Shown: one piece after another, positions 43,732 through 52,762 of the stretch | Position numbering within the stretch: the first letter of the stretch is position 1 | Layout of the letters: each line of letters begins with the position of its first letter | Source: an uncultured Eubacteriales bacterium | GTDB taxonomy: Bacteria > Bacillota > Clostridia > Christensenellales > QALW01 | DNA length: 64,000 nucleotides | Direction of reading: 5' to 3' | Assembly (NCBI GenBank): GCA_900547955.1 | Contig: URIR01000003.1 | Span: 32,140-96,139, forward strand | The notes under the pieces: model-generated | What the model was told of the DNA's origin: nothing | What the model saw: only the letters and a program-made list of their open reading frames with translations | Database searches by the model: none | Translations under genes and position numbers: made by a program

Positions 43732-44036
43732 TTATATCCTTTCAAAAATACCGTCCGGGCGGCTAAAGCGTCTTTTAGCGCGCAGCAGCCGCGGGTGGGT
43801 TTATATTAAAAATGCGCCTGAATCAGGCGGGGTGCATTATGGGGGCAAGGATAGGGGTATGTTTTGGGAATTCTTAAAAGATGGGGCGCATTTTTGGGCG
43901 CCCGAATAAAGTCGTGGGATGATGGCATAAAGCTAGGGAATGGGATAAAGGGGCGGCAGGTAAGGTATGCGGGCGGCGCCTTCCTTTAAAGGGCGGGGCG
44001 GCGTTTTACTATTTAGTCTGGGAAAGTATTTTTTGC
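43732..44036. other. Gene-free spacer between rluB-like and acyl-CoA synthetase genes
   Basis: No gene, tRNA or promoter that I trust. The sequence is G-rich on the plus strand, like the spacers at 27.8 and 46.5 kb. Confidence 0.5.
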
Positions 44037-44176
44037 CCGCGGGGCTAGCCCGCCCGTCTGACCGGCCATTAAGGCCGGTCAGACAATAATGTGGCCGCGC
44101 TGGCGCGCGGCCGAGCCTATGCGCGGCCCATATCCGCCGCGCATAGGCTCTCTTATTTTCCCGCCCGGCCCCGCGG
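44037..44176. repeat. Cloverleaf-like palindrome array with linkers
   Basis: An outer stem CCGCGGGGC (44037-44045)/GCCCCGCGG (44168-44176) encloses three hairpins: 44056-44084 (GTCTGACCGGCC, loop ATTAA), 44093-44112 (GGCCGCGC arms) and 44113-44150 (15-bp stem GAGCCTATGCGCGGC, loop CCATATCC). Unlike the tight cloverleaves, linkers of 8-18 bases separate the outer stem and the first arm. It shares loop and flanks with 41553-41652. Confidence 0.85.
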
Positions 44177-44182
44177 CGCGTC

Positions 44183-45853
44183 CTAGTCTTTTTTGCCGTA
44201 CTGCTCTTTATCCCTCTCTCTAATATCCTTTCGTTTCAGTTTTCCGCTTATAGTTTTTTCGATATCGTCTACAAACTCTATTATACGCGGATATTTGTAA
44301 GGCGCGGTTACTCTTTTAACATGGTTCTGCAATTCCTTTTTCAGCTCTTCACTTGGCAGATAGCCTTTTGCTAAGGAAACCGTAGCCTTGACAAGCTGGC
44401 CCCTGTCCGGGTCAGGTACTCCGGTGATTGCGCATTCTAATACTGCTGGATGCTCAAGCAGCGCGCTCTCTACCTCAAACGGACCTATTCTGTAACCCGA
44501 GCTTTTTATAACGTCGTCGGCACGGCCAATGAAATAATAGAACCCCTCTTCGTCTCTCCAGGCTACGTCCCCAGTATAGTAAAGTCCGTCGTGCCATGCC
44601 GCAGCCGTGTTTGCTTCGTCTTGATAATAGCCGCAGAATAAGCCTGCCGGCTTGCCCTTGTCCGTGCGGATTACTATCTGTCCCTCCTCGCCTGTGCCTA
44701 CGCTTTTTCCATATTCGTCCACCAGGTCCACGTTCAGCAGGGGATTGGGCTTGCCTGTAGAGCCTTCTTTGGGCTGCATAAAATAACAGGTGGCTAAAAT
44801 AGGCGTGCCTTCGCTTTGGCCGAACGCCTCGTATATTTTGTGGCCGGTTATCTGCTGCCAGCGCCGCAGCACCTCAGGATTAAGCGGTTCGCCCGCGGTA
44901 GTGCAGTGGGTGAGGCTGGAAAAGTCTAAATTGGACAAATCCTCTTTTATAAGCGAACGGTATATGGTCGGAGGCGCGCAGAAAGTGTTCACCCTATGTT
45001 TGCATACGGCCTGAATAAGCTCCATCGGATGAAATTTTCCGTCATAATCGTATACAAACTGAGCGCTGCCCGCTATCCATTGCCCATAGCATTTTCCCCA
45101 GCCGCATTTGGCCCAGCCCGTGTCGGCCACAGAAATATGCAGTCCTCCGTCCAGCACCTTGTGCCAGTAAACCGCGGTAAAAATATGACCAAGCGGATAG
45201 TTGTAGTCGTGCAGCACCATCTTGGGCATGCCGGTAGTACCCGAGGTGAAGAACATAAGCATCGGGTCAGTTCCGCCTGCGCGCTCATTAGGGATAAATT
45301 CCTCGCTGCCACTCTCCAGCAATTGGTGAAAATCCAGCCATCCGGGCAGCTTTTCCCCTAATGCAACCTTAAACTGCAGAGAAGGAGATTCGGCCTCTGA
45401 TTCATCTACATGGTCGGTTATAAACGGGTCGGAATCAGCTATAATCATGCGCACGCTTGCGGCGTTGTTGCGGTATATTACGTCTTTTTTGGTAAGCATA
45501 TGGGTCGCCGGAATGATTATAGCGCCCAGCTTGTGCAACGCGGGATAGGTAATCCAGTATTCGGCGCGCCGCTTAAGTATGACCATAACAAAGTCGCCCT
45601 TTTTTATACCCAGCTTTTGAAGCGCGTCGGCCAGCTTGTTGCTTAGAAGAGAAATATCCTTAAAGGAATATTCACGCTCCTGCCCCTTATCGTTGCACCA
45701 GACCAGCGCCCGCTTATTAGGCTCAAGGCGGGCGTATTCGTCTACAACGTCAAAGCCAAAATTGAAATTTTCAGGTACTGAAAGGCTCAGACCCGCCTTC
45801 ATGCTTTCGTAATCAGTATAGCCGGCGTTTAAATATCTGTCAGTTAAATTCAT
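44183..45853 (-). CDS. Acyl-CoA synthetase, AMP-forming
   Basis: The 556-residue ANL-superfamily enzyme activates a carboxylic acid to its acyl-CoA through an acyl-adenylate. FFTSGTTGMPKMVLHD is the P-loop-like motif. YEAFGQSEGTP (A5), YYTGDVAWRDEEGFYYFIGR (A7-A8) and ISGKLKRKDIR with the C-terminal catalytic lysine complete it. It resembles medium-chain acyl-CoA or acetyl-CoA synthetase-like enzymes that usually pair with an upstream cupin-HTH regulator, exactly as here (20 bp away). The actual acid is unknown. Confidence 0.92.
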   Translation of the reverse strand: MNLTDRYLNAGYTDYESMKAGLSLSVPENFNFGFDVVDEYARLEPNKRALVWCNDKGQEREYSFKDISLLSNKLADALQKLGIKKGDFVMVILKRRAEYWITYPALHKLGAIIIPATHMLTKKDVIYRNNAASVRMIIADSDPFITDHVDESEAESPSLQFKVALGEKLPGWLDFHQLLESGSEEFIPNERAGGTDPMLMFFTSGTTGMPKMVLHDYNYPLGHIFTAVYWHKVLDGGLHISVADTGWAKCGWGKCYGQWIAGSAQFVYDYDGKFHPMELIQAVCKHRVNTFCAPPTIYRSLIKEDLSNLDFSSLTHCTTAGEPLNPEVLRRWQQITGHKIYEAFGQSEGTPILATCYFMQPKEGSTGKPNPLLNVDLVDEYGKSVGTGEEGQIVIRTDKGKPAGLFCGYYQDEANTAAAWHDGLYYTGDVAWRDEEGFYYFIGRADDVIKSSGYRIGPFEVESALLEHPAVLECAITGVPDPDRGQLVKATVSLAKGYLPSEELKKELQNHVKRVTAPYKYPRIIEFVDDIEKTISGKLKRKDIRERDKEQYGKKD

Positions 45854-45873
45854 ATTATGTATCCCTCAAAGCT

Positions 45874-46428
45874 TTATAGTATAATGGCCAAAAACGTGGC
45901 GTCCTCTTTTCCAACTGAGCGCATGCCGTGCGGCTGGCTTGAATCAAAGTATATGCAGTCGCCCTCGTTGAGTATAAATTCCTCCTCGCCCAGCACCAGC
46001 TTCATTTGGCCCGAGAGCACATATTCAAATTCCTGCCCCTCGTGTATGGAGAGACTTATGGGCTCGTCGTCTTTTTCAGGCGGAGCGGTAACAAAAAGCG
46101 GCTCCATGCGCTTGCCTATAAATTTATAGGCGAGGGAATTGTATTTATAGGCCTTGCGGCGGTTTATCTCCACTCCGTCGCCCTTGCGCACCAGCGTGTA
46201 TTTGTGCAGATGCGGGTCGCCCCCGGTAAGAATGGTGGTAAGCTCGACGTTATAAAAGCCTGCCAGGGCATAAAGCACGCTTATGGGAATGTCCGCCCGG
46301 CCCTCTTCGTAATCCAGATATACTTCTACGGGCACTCCGGCGGCGCGCGCCGCCTGCTCGACGGTATATTCGCAAATCTGGCGCAGCTCCTTTATGCGTA
46401 TGGAAATTTGCAGTACCTGCTCGGACAT
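45874..46428 (-). CDS. XRE-family regulator with C-terminal cupin domain
   Basis: The 184-residue protein has a helix-turn-helix domain at about 8-62 (IKELRQICEYTVEQAARAAG) and a cupin barrel at about 105-182 (HEGQEFEYVLSGQMKLVLGE, GDCIYFDSSQPHG). The cupin probably senses a small carboxylate or its CoA ester. Gene order with the acyl-CoA synthetase directly downstream suggests it controls that operon, and perhaps itself. GAGGTAATT precedes the ATG. Confidence 0.9.
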   Translation of the reverse strand: MSEQVLQISIRIKELRQICEYTVEQAARAAGVPVEVYLDYEEGRADIPISVLYALAGFYNVELTTILTGGDPHLHKYTLVRKGDGVEINRRKAYKYNSLAYKFIGKRMEPLFVTAPPEKDDEPISLSIHEGQEFEYVLSGQMKLVLGEEEFILNEGDCIYFDSSQPHGMRSVGKEDATFLAIIL

Positions 46429-46784
46429 TTTTAATTACCTCCTAGTATAAATTAAATGTATAAGCGGCGGTTTTAGAATATATTTTCAGCGGGCTTTTTG
46501 CTGGGCCTGTCCGCTCTTTGGTTAGCGCCGGGCGCCTCTTGGCCTTAATCGCGCCGGCCTGGTTTTTCCGGCGCTAAGCGTTGGGCCTGTCCGCACTTTA
46601 GCCAGGGCCGAGTGAGCGCCATTTTGGCTTTACGCGCGCCGAACCGGCTTTTTTGGCTCTAAGGCTCTAAGCGTGCCGGCTCGTGCTTACTGGAGCTAAA
46701 AGCGCTCCAACGCTTAATAGCGCCATCTGGCCTACAAAGCCGGCTTTTACATGTCTTAAGCCGCAATATACGGCTGGAATATAT
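46429..46784. repeat. Spacer with degenerate 80-bp duplication
   Basis: No gene seen. TGGGCCTGTCCGC occurs at 46502 and again at 46582, followed in both by similar GCGCCG and GGCTTTTT-type words, so an approximately 80-bp unit is duplicated with drift. Similar G/C/T-rich wandering sequence fills other long gaps in the window. Confidence 0.5.
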
Positions 46785-48575
46785 TTAAGCTTTGCTTAAT
46801 TTGGCAAGCTCTTCTAGAAGCGCTGCGCTGCGCTTTAAAAACGCGTCCATTCTTTCGCCCGTTAGAGGCTCGCTTGTCATGTAGGCTAAATCATAGAGCT
46901 GCTCGGCCAGCGCCTGGCGCTTATCTGCCTCTAGATGGTCCATGGCCTGAATAAGCTCGCTTTGGCTGTTAAGCACCAGCGTATGCTTGCCCGGCATGGC
47001 GTTTTCCATGCCTATGCCGTAATATTTGCTCATATCTCTGAAACGGCGGGTTTGTTCGTCGGTAAGAAGTATGGCGGGCGGGCCAGCCTTAAGGGGCTGG
47101 GCGGAAACCTCGGTATTTTCTCCTGCGATAGCTTTGAACTGCGCGCAGAGCGAGGAATAATCTCCCTGAGCCTCTCCTTTGAGGGAATTGGCTATATCCG
47201 CGTCTATGCGCGCCATCGTCAAGCCCTGTTCCTTGGATTCAAGGAAATTGACAAAGGGCTGGTCTATCACTCCGTCCAGAATTACGGCGCTGAGGCCGTT
47301 TTCTTTAAACAGGCTGATATAGCCGGCCTGCTGGACGGGATTGGTAACGTAATATATTTTTTTATCGGGCGCATATTTATCAATAAATTCCGAGAGGGTG
47401 TAATAATCGCCGTTTATGTCGCTGAATATTACGTCGTTATATATCCGCTCGCAGAATTTTTCCTCGCGCATGCAGCCGTATTTGATAAATACGCCTATAT
47501 CAGGCCAGCATTTTTCATATTCCTCCCTTGAGGAATCAAACATGCCGCAAAGCCGGTCGGATACCTTTTTGGTTATATGGTCCCGTATTTTTTTAAGGGT
47601 GCCGTCGTTCTGCAAAAAGGAGCGGGAGACGTTAAGAGGCATGTCTGGACAGTCTATTACTCCCTTGAGCAGCATTAAAAATTCGGGTATTACCTCCTTA
47701 ATATTATCCGCTACATACACCTGGTTGTTATACAGCTTTATTTCCCCCTGCATGTTGTCCATGCGGCCCGAGAGGCGGGGAAAATAGAGGATGCCCTTAA
47801 GGTTGAAGGGGTAATCCACGTTCAGGTGAATCCAGAATAAGGGCTCGGAAAAATCCGCAAATACCTTGGAATAAAAGGCCTTATATTCCTCCGGAGTGCA
47901 TTCGGCGGGTTTTTTCAGCCAGAGGGGGGAACAGTCGTTTATCTGCTCCTCCTTTTCGCCGCAGAGAAAAACAGGCCGGGGCAGGAAGGCGCAGTATTTT
48001 AAGAGCACGCTTCTTAAACGGGCTTCCTCTAAGAATTCCTTTGAATCGCCGTCTATATAAAGGATTATATCTGTTCCGGGGACAGTACGGCTGCCGCTTG
48101 AAAGCTCATATTCGCTGCTGCCGTCGCTTTCCCAGCGCACAGCCTCCGCTCCGGGCTGATAGGAAAGGGTTTCTATTACGACTTTTTCGGCTACCATAAA
48201 GGCCGAATAGAAGCCCAGCCCGAAATGCCCTATTATATCGTGGGCGTCCGACTGTTCCTCAAATTTTTCCAGAAAATCATAAGCGCCCGAAAAAGCCACC
48301 TGATTTATGTATTTGCGAACCTCGTCCGCCGTCATGCCCAGGCCGTTATCTGAGACGGTCAGCGTGCCGCCGTCTTTATCCGCCTTAATTTCCACTTTGG
48401 CGCTTTGGGGCATAGAGGCCTGGCCCATAGAGGCGAGCTTATCCAGCTTGCTTATAGCGTCGCAGGCGTTGCTGACCAGCTCGCGCAGGAATATATCCTT
48501 GTCGCTGTACAGCCATTTTTTAATTATGGGCATAAGATTTTCGGTATTTACAGAGAGAGTGCCTTTTTCCTGCAT
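46785..48575 (-). CDS. htpG: Molecular chaperone HtpG (bacterial Hsp90)
   Basis: The 596-residue chaperone has the N-terminal GHKL ATPase domain (LRELVSNACDAISK, VSDNGLGM, GHFGLGFYSAFMV), the middle client-binding domain (about 220-480; FPRLSGRMDNMQGEIKLYNN, LNVSRSFLQND) and a C-terminal dimerisation domain. It is slightly shorter than the Escherichia coli protein. GAGGAATATT precedes the ATG. It lies 60 bp after hom on the same strand. Confidence 0.96.
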   Translation of the reverse strand: MQEKGTLSVNTENLMPIIKKWLYSDKDIFLRELVSNACDAISKLDKLASMGQASMPQSAKVEIKADKDGGTLTVSDNGLGMTADEVRKYINQVAFSGAYDFLEKFEEQSDAHDIIGHFGLGFYSAFMVAEKVVIETLSYQPGAEAVRWESDGSSEYELSSGSRTVPGTDIILYIDGDSKEFLEEARLRSVLLKYCAFLPRPVFLCGEKEEQINDCSPLWLKKPAECTPEEYKAFYSKVFADFSEPLFWIHLNVDYPFNLKGILYFPRLSGRMDNMQGEIKLYNNQVYVADNIKEVIPEFLMLLKGVIDCPDMPLNVSRSFLQNDGTLKKIRDHITKKVSDRLCGMFDSSREEYEKCWPDIGVFIKYGCMREEKFCERIYNDVIFSDINGDYYTLSEFIDKYAPDKKIYYVTNPVQQAGYISLFKENGLSAVILDGVIDQPFVNFLESKEQGLTMARIDADIANSLKGEAQGDYSSLCAQFKAIAGENTEVSAQPLKAGPPAILLTDEQTRRFRDMSKYYGIGMENAMPGKHTLVLNSQSELIQAMDHLEADKRQALAEQLYDLAYMTSEPLTGERMDAFLKRSAALLEELAKLSKA

Positions 48576-48635
48576 GGTAATATTCCTCTTTTCTTTTGGG
48601 CGGACGCTGCCGCCGGGATTATCTTAAAAATTTAT

Positions 48636-49910
48636 TCAGCGCTCCACACGGATTATGCTGTTTACCCTGACCTGCTCCAGCTTATTTAATTCCTCGGCCG
48701 CCTGCTTGAGGGAAAGCTCCTTGGAGGCGTGGGTAAGGAATATTATGGGAACGCCTTCATTGCTGGCGGCGGGCTTTTGCACCATAGAGGCTATGCTTAC
48801 GCCGTAACGGGCGAAAACTCCGGCTATTGACGAAAGCACGCCCGGCCGGTCGGGGCAGGTAAGCCGGACATAGAAGCCGGTTTCCCAGTTATAGCTGAAG
48901 GAGGCCTGGCTTTCCTCTATATTGGGGAAGGTGGTATATTGATGGACGTCCTGATGGGCGGCGTAGATTAAATCGGATACCACGGCGCTGCCTGTTGGCA
49001 GGCCGCCGGCGCCCTGGCCTGAGAGCATTAATTCGCCTACGGCGTTGCCCCGGATGAATACGGCGTTGGTGGCGCCGTCTATGGAGGCGAGGGGATGCTC
49101 CCTGGGGATAAAGGTGGGATGCACGCGAACCTCTATATGGCCGTCCTGCTTTTTGCCTATAGCCAGCAGCTTGAGGGTGAGGCCGAATTCCTGGCCCAGG
49201 CGTATATCCGCGCTGGATATATTGGTAATGCCCTCTACATATACTTTATCTACCGGCACCCGCGTATGGAACGCCAGGCTGGAGAGAATAGAGAGCTTAA
49301 AGGCGGCGTCCATGCCTTCTACGTCCAGCGTTGGGTCGGGCTCAGCCAGGCCCAGGCGCTGAGCGTCGGCCAGGACGGGAGCGTAATCTCTGCCCTCTTT
49401 GCTCATGGCGCTGAGGATATAGTTGGTGGTGCCGTTTATTATACCCATTATGCGGTCTATATCGTTGGCCTGCATACTGCTGATAAGGGTGCGGATTATG
49501 GGGATGCCGCCTGCTGCGGAGGCTTCAAAATACAGTCCTGCGTTATGCTCGCGCGCGCATTTTTCCAGCTCGGGCCAGCATTGAGAAAGGGCTACCTTAT
49601 TGGCCGTTACGACTGTTTTGCCGTTTTGGAGCGCCCGAAGCATATATTCTCGGGCTGGTTCCTTGCCGCCTAAAAATTCGGCTACTATTTCTATTTCGGG
49701 GTCGTCCAGTACGTCAAGGGGGTCGGTAGTCAGCACGCCGGCGTCCGCGCAGCCTGGGCGGGCTTTATTCAGCGAGCGGACAAGAGCGCGTTTGACAATT
49801 AAGCGCAGGCCTTCTCTTTCCTCTATTAGACGGGCGTTATTTTGTAATATTTCATAAGCGCCTGAGCCTACATTTCCCATTCCGAGGAAGCCAATTTTAA
49901 CTGTTTTCAT
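48636..49910 (-). CDS. hom: Homoserine dehydrogenase
   Basis: The 424-residue enzyme reduces aspartate semialdehyde to homoserine, the branch towards threonine and methionine. The NAD(P) fold begins GFLGMGNVGSGAYEIL. ASAAGGIPIIRTL and INGTTNYILSAM form the catalytic domain. An ACT domain near 350-424 (TCPDRPGVLSSIAGVFARYG) is the usual site of feedback regulation by threonine. AGGAGGAATTT precedes the ATG. Confidence 0.96.
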   Translation of the reverse strand: MKTVKIGFLGMGNVGSGAYEILQNNARLIEEREGLRLIVKRALVRSLNKARPGCADAGVLTTDPLDVLDDPEIEIVAEFLGGKEPAREYMLRALQNGKTVVTANKVALSQCWPELEKCAREHNAGLYFEASAAGGIPIIRTLISSMQANDIDRIMGIINGTTNYILSAMSKEGRDYAPVLADAQRLGLAEPDPTLDVEGMDAAFKLSILSSLAFHTRVPVDKVYVEGITNISSADIRLGQEFGLTLKLLAIGKKQDGHIEVRVHPTFIPREHPLASIDGATNAVFIRGNAVGELMLSGQGAGGLPTGSAVVSDLIYAAHQDVHQYTTFPNIEESQASFSYNWETGFYVRLTCPDRPGVLSSIAGVFARYGVSIASMVQKPAASNEGVPIIFLTHASKELSLKQAAEELNKLEQVRVNSIIRVER

Positions 49911-49987
49911 AAATTCCTCCTAGCGGTTTTGCGTATTGCGCCTTATGGGGCGGAAAATACGTTGTTTTATACTTTGCGGTATTCGGG

Positions 49988-50758
49988 TCAGCCTGCGTTG
50001 AGGTTATAGAGTATGTTAAGCCCCTCCAGCGTGAGCAGGCGGTCGGTTATATCTATGCATTTGGTCATGTTGGCGATGACGCCGCTCATGCCGCCTGTGG
50101 CTACGACCTTTGCTTCGGGAGCATTCATTTCCCTTTTTAAGGAGTTTATAAGGTATTCAAGCTGACCGACATAGCCATAGAGCAGGCCGGACTGCATGCA
50201 GGAGACGGTATTGCGGCCGATAACGGTTTTAGGCAGCTCAAGGTCTATTTTAGGCAGCTTAGCGGCGCGCTCTGTAAGGGCGTCTACCGCGACGCGAACG
50301 CCGGGGAGTATGCAGCCGCCCAGAAATTCGCCCCGGGCGGTTACCGCGCTCATGGTAGTGGCGGTTCCGAAATCTATAACTATCAGGTCGCCGCCGTAGC
50401 GGTTAAAGGCGCTGACTGCGTCGGTTATCAAATCGCCGCCCAATTCGCGCGGGTTATCCAGCTTTATATTAAGGCCGGTTTTAATGCCGGGACCTACCAG
50501 CAGGGGGCGCTGGTCCAGATAAAATTCCAGCATATGGGTAAGAGTATAATTTATGCCGGGTACAACTGACGACATAATTGCGCCGGTTATATCCTTTTTG
50601 CCTACGCCTGCGTGAGAGAGCAGATTCATAATTATCAGACCGTATTCGTCGCTGGTTTTTTTCAGGTCGGTAGAGAGGCGCCAGCTTGCGGTGAGGCGGG
50701 ATTTTTCATAAAGGCCGAGTTTTATATTTGTATTGCCTACGTCAGTTACCAGCAGCAT
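49988..50758 (-). CDS. coaX: Type III pantothenate kinase
   Basis: The 256-residue ASKHA-fold kinase performs the first step of coenzyme A synthesis. Signatures are VTDVGNTNIKLGLY (phosphate 1), DNPRELGGDLITDAV, IVIDFGTATTMSAV and the adenosine-binding VVATGGMSG. Type III enzymes need a monovalent cation and resist CoA feedback. Its start overlaps the end of the ECF transporter gene by 17 bp, so translation is coupled. AAGGAGGATT precedes the ATG. Confidence 0.96.
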   Translation of the reverse strand: MLLVTDVGNTNIKLGLYEKSRLTASWRLSTDLKKTSDEYGLIIMNLLSHAGVGKKDITGAIMSSVVPGINYTLTHMLEFYLDQRPLLVGPGIKTGLNIKLDNPRELGGDLITDAVSAFNRYGGDLIVIDFGTATTMSAVTARGEFLGGCILPGVRVAVDALTERAAKLPKIDLELPKTVIGRNTVSCMQSGLLYGYVGQLEYLINSLKREMNAPEAKVVATGGMSGVIANMTKCIDITDRLLTLEGLNILYNLNAG

Positions 50759-51599
50759 TGGAATCCTCCTTAGTTAAAGCCTGTTTTTTTCTTCCGGGGC
50801 CTGCTATAGCCAGCGTTACGGGAGTACCTACGGCGGTTATAACGACCATTTCCAGTATACCGTTAATGGCCAGGAGGCCGAAGAGATATTTTATGAAGCC
50901 GGAATTAGTAGCCAAATCGCCTGCAAGCAGTTCCGGGAAGAAAACAGGTACGAAGAAATAGAAGGCGAGCAGGGTGAAGATGGTATTAGCAAGGCTTCCT
51001 GCGGCGCAGCCGAAGGCTATGGCCGAGCGTTCGGGGTCGCTGAATTTATTTTTAGCGGCCGCATACAGCCCTATACCGGCCAGGCAGCCGAAGGGAGAGG
51101 CTATAAGCGCGCACAGCACGGGTGAAAGGGCGAGTCCGGCGCTGAGAGAAGAAAATACAATAATTGTGACCAGTACGCCTATAATCGTGCCGACAACTCC
51201 TCCTATCAGCCCGGCCGAGCCGCTTGAGCGCTTAGCCATCCGCGTGCTGGCGCTTATAAAGAGCTTTTGCATGAGCTTATATACTCCGTAAGCGCCGGGA
51301 GCAATAAACAAGCGGGGGAGTATTGCTATTAATGGGTTTTGAAAGGTAACATCGGCTATGCCCATAGGTGTGAAAGCCCTTATAAAAGAAAGAACGCCGA
51401 AGGCCAGGGACAGAATCATGCCTTTTTTAAAGCCAAGTACTAATGTGCCTATAATTGCTGGCAGGTGCACTATAGACAGAGAGATTGCCGGCGTAAGCGG
51501 AATAAACCCGATATATGGCACGAATGCCAGCACGGCCATCAGGGCTATAAACAGACCCAGCATTGCGATGTCTTTTGTGTTTGATTTTTTAGTTTTCAT
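50742..51599 (-). CDS. ECF transporter S component, probably for pantothenate
   Basis: The 285-residue protein has about six membrane helices, an N-terminal cytosolic start (TKDIAMLGLFIALMAVLAFV) with the small-residue helix pattern of ECF-type vitamin-binding S components, and a positively charged C-terminus. Substrate binding is its role; the ATPase/EcfT module must be elsewhere. Overlap with coaX, whose substrate is pantothenate, suggests it is the pantothenate S component (PanT-like). That is inference from context; riboflavin-type components look similar. Confidence 0.8.
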   Translation of the reverse strand: MKTKKSNTKDIAMLGLFIALMAVLAFVPYIGFIPLTPAISLSIVHLPAIIGTLVLGFKKGMILSLAFGVLSFIRAFTPMGIADVTFQNPLIAILPRLFIAPGAYGVYKLMQKLFISASTRMAKRSSGSAGLIGGVVGTIIGVLVTIIVFSSLSAGLALSPVLCALIASPFGCLAGIGLYAAAKNKFSDPERSAIAFGCAAGSLANTIFTLLAFYFFVPVFFPELLAGDLATNSGFIKYLFGLLAINGILEMVVITAVGTPVTLAIAGPGRKKQALTKEDSNAAGN

Positions 51600-52271
51600 T
51601 TTTTACCTCCATTTCGGCTCTCATAGGATGCCATATCTTGGTTTGAATTATGCCGGCCATAAGGGCATGCGGGCGTTGCCGTCCCGCTGTCCGGCCGGTT
51701 ATTTTATTTATTATATCCCTTTAGGCGCTATTGCGCAAGCGGTTTTTGCCGTAAACGCCGGAGAATGCCGCGAAGCGCGGGGCGGGTGGGGATATGTAAA
51801 AAAGGCGCGGGGCCGGCGCGGTTTAGTGCCGGCCTGAAGAAAATAGAAAAATGAACCAAGGGGTAGAGCGGAAGAAAATAGGAAGTGATAAAAGTTTTTG
51901 CCTGTCCCCGACGAAGGAGGGGACTCATTTAAAAGGGCGGGCGCCCCGCCCTCAATGTGGGCGCAGCAGCTGTTCATTCTCAGACATGCGATTTAATCTT
52001 TAATTTTTTTTGATATTCTTATTTTGGTTAGTTTGCGCCCATGCCCTAAGGCTTTCAGCTTTAGGGCATATATATGTCTTCCCACCCGCGCCCTTACGCG
52101 TATCCGAAACCTTATGCAATAAAACGGCGGCACATTTTCCCTTATGGACGCTTTAGCGGTAGTAAAATCAAAATGAAACATAAAGACACGTCCTGCGTGC
52201 CAGCGGCGGCGGAGTTCATATTTAAATGCGCGGAAGCTGCTATTTGGCTGCCGCCTAAGGGGGGTGTGCAT
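51600..52271. other. Boundary region with palindromes before the phage module
   Basis: No gene seen. Two strong hairpins occur: 51935-51951 (GGGCGGG-CGC-CCCGCCC) and 52041-52069 (ATGCCCTAAGGC with GCTTTAGGGCAT). GTGGGCGCA (51957) can also pair with TGCGCCCA-T (52034). CCCACCCGCGCCC follows, as in the 41.6-kb array. It marks the junction between host genes on the minus strand and phage genes on the plus strand. I find no attachment-site duplication or tRNA. Confidence 0.55.
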
Positions 52272-52760
52272 TTGCGTAAAAAGAAACTTGAAACTCATAT
52301 TAGTCCAAGATTAGACGAAATAAGCCGCGCGCGTAGCCGCGGCGCTACTAAAAAAGAAATAGCTCGGATGCTCGGAATATCATTAGCTACGCTTAACAGA
52401 GCGGAACAGGAGGATAAGGACTTGCAGCTTGCGCTTAGGTCCGCGCCGGGGCATGAGCTGGAGCGTGAAAAGATAAAAGAGGCATTTCTGAAACGTGCCT
52501 GCGGCTATATAGCTCGTGAGGAGGTGCATGAAATGCGCGAAAAGAAGCTGCCGGACGGCCGCGTGGAACGTGAGCTGGTACTCACTAAGCTGGTCAGCAA
52601 GGAGGTGCCGCCCGACCTTTCGGCGGCTAAATGGCTGCTTGAAAATGAGCAGAAGCGTGAAGAAGCTTCTCAGTCTGGCGAAGAGGGACTGGAAGAAGCG
52701 CTGAAAATACTTAAGCTGCGTCAAAAGCTTTTAGAGCAGGGGGAGGCGGAGGAAGAGTAA
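52272..52760 (+). CDS. Phage terminase small subunit
   Basis: The product (about 162 residues from the TTG at 52272) has a helix-turn-helix (SRGATKKEIARMLGISLATL) and a helical region (LKRACGYIAREEVHEMREKK, then VSKEVPPDLSAAKWLLENEQ), the layout of terminase small subunits that recognise packaging sites. I chose the TTG because AAGGGGGG ends 7 bp before it; a GTG at 52266 is too close. The frame stays open upstream to 52074, but that part looks random and overlaps a hairpin. The large subunit follows after 2 bp. Confidence 0.78.
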   Translation: MRKKKLETHISPRLDEISRARSRGATKKEIARMLGISLATLNRAEQEDKDLQLALRSAPGHELEREKIKEAFLKRACGYIAREEVHEMREKKLPDGRVERELVLTKLVSKEVPPDLSAAKWLLENEQKREEASQSGEEGLEEALKILKLRQKLLEQGEAEEE

Positions 52761-52762
52761 TT

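Noticed and set aside
51600..52271. Phage attachment site at the left border of the capsid module
   Set aside because: No tRNA gene, no integrase and no direct repeat shared with the right border at 62.8-63.0 kb could be seen.
52074..52271. N-terminal extension of the terminase small subunit from an ATG at 52074
   Set aside because: The extra 66 residues look non-protein-like, overlap the end of a hairpin region and have no ribosome binding site, whereas AAGGGGGG precedes the TTG at 52272.
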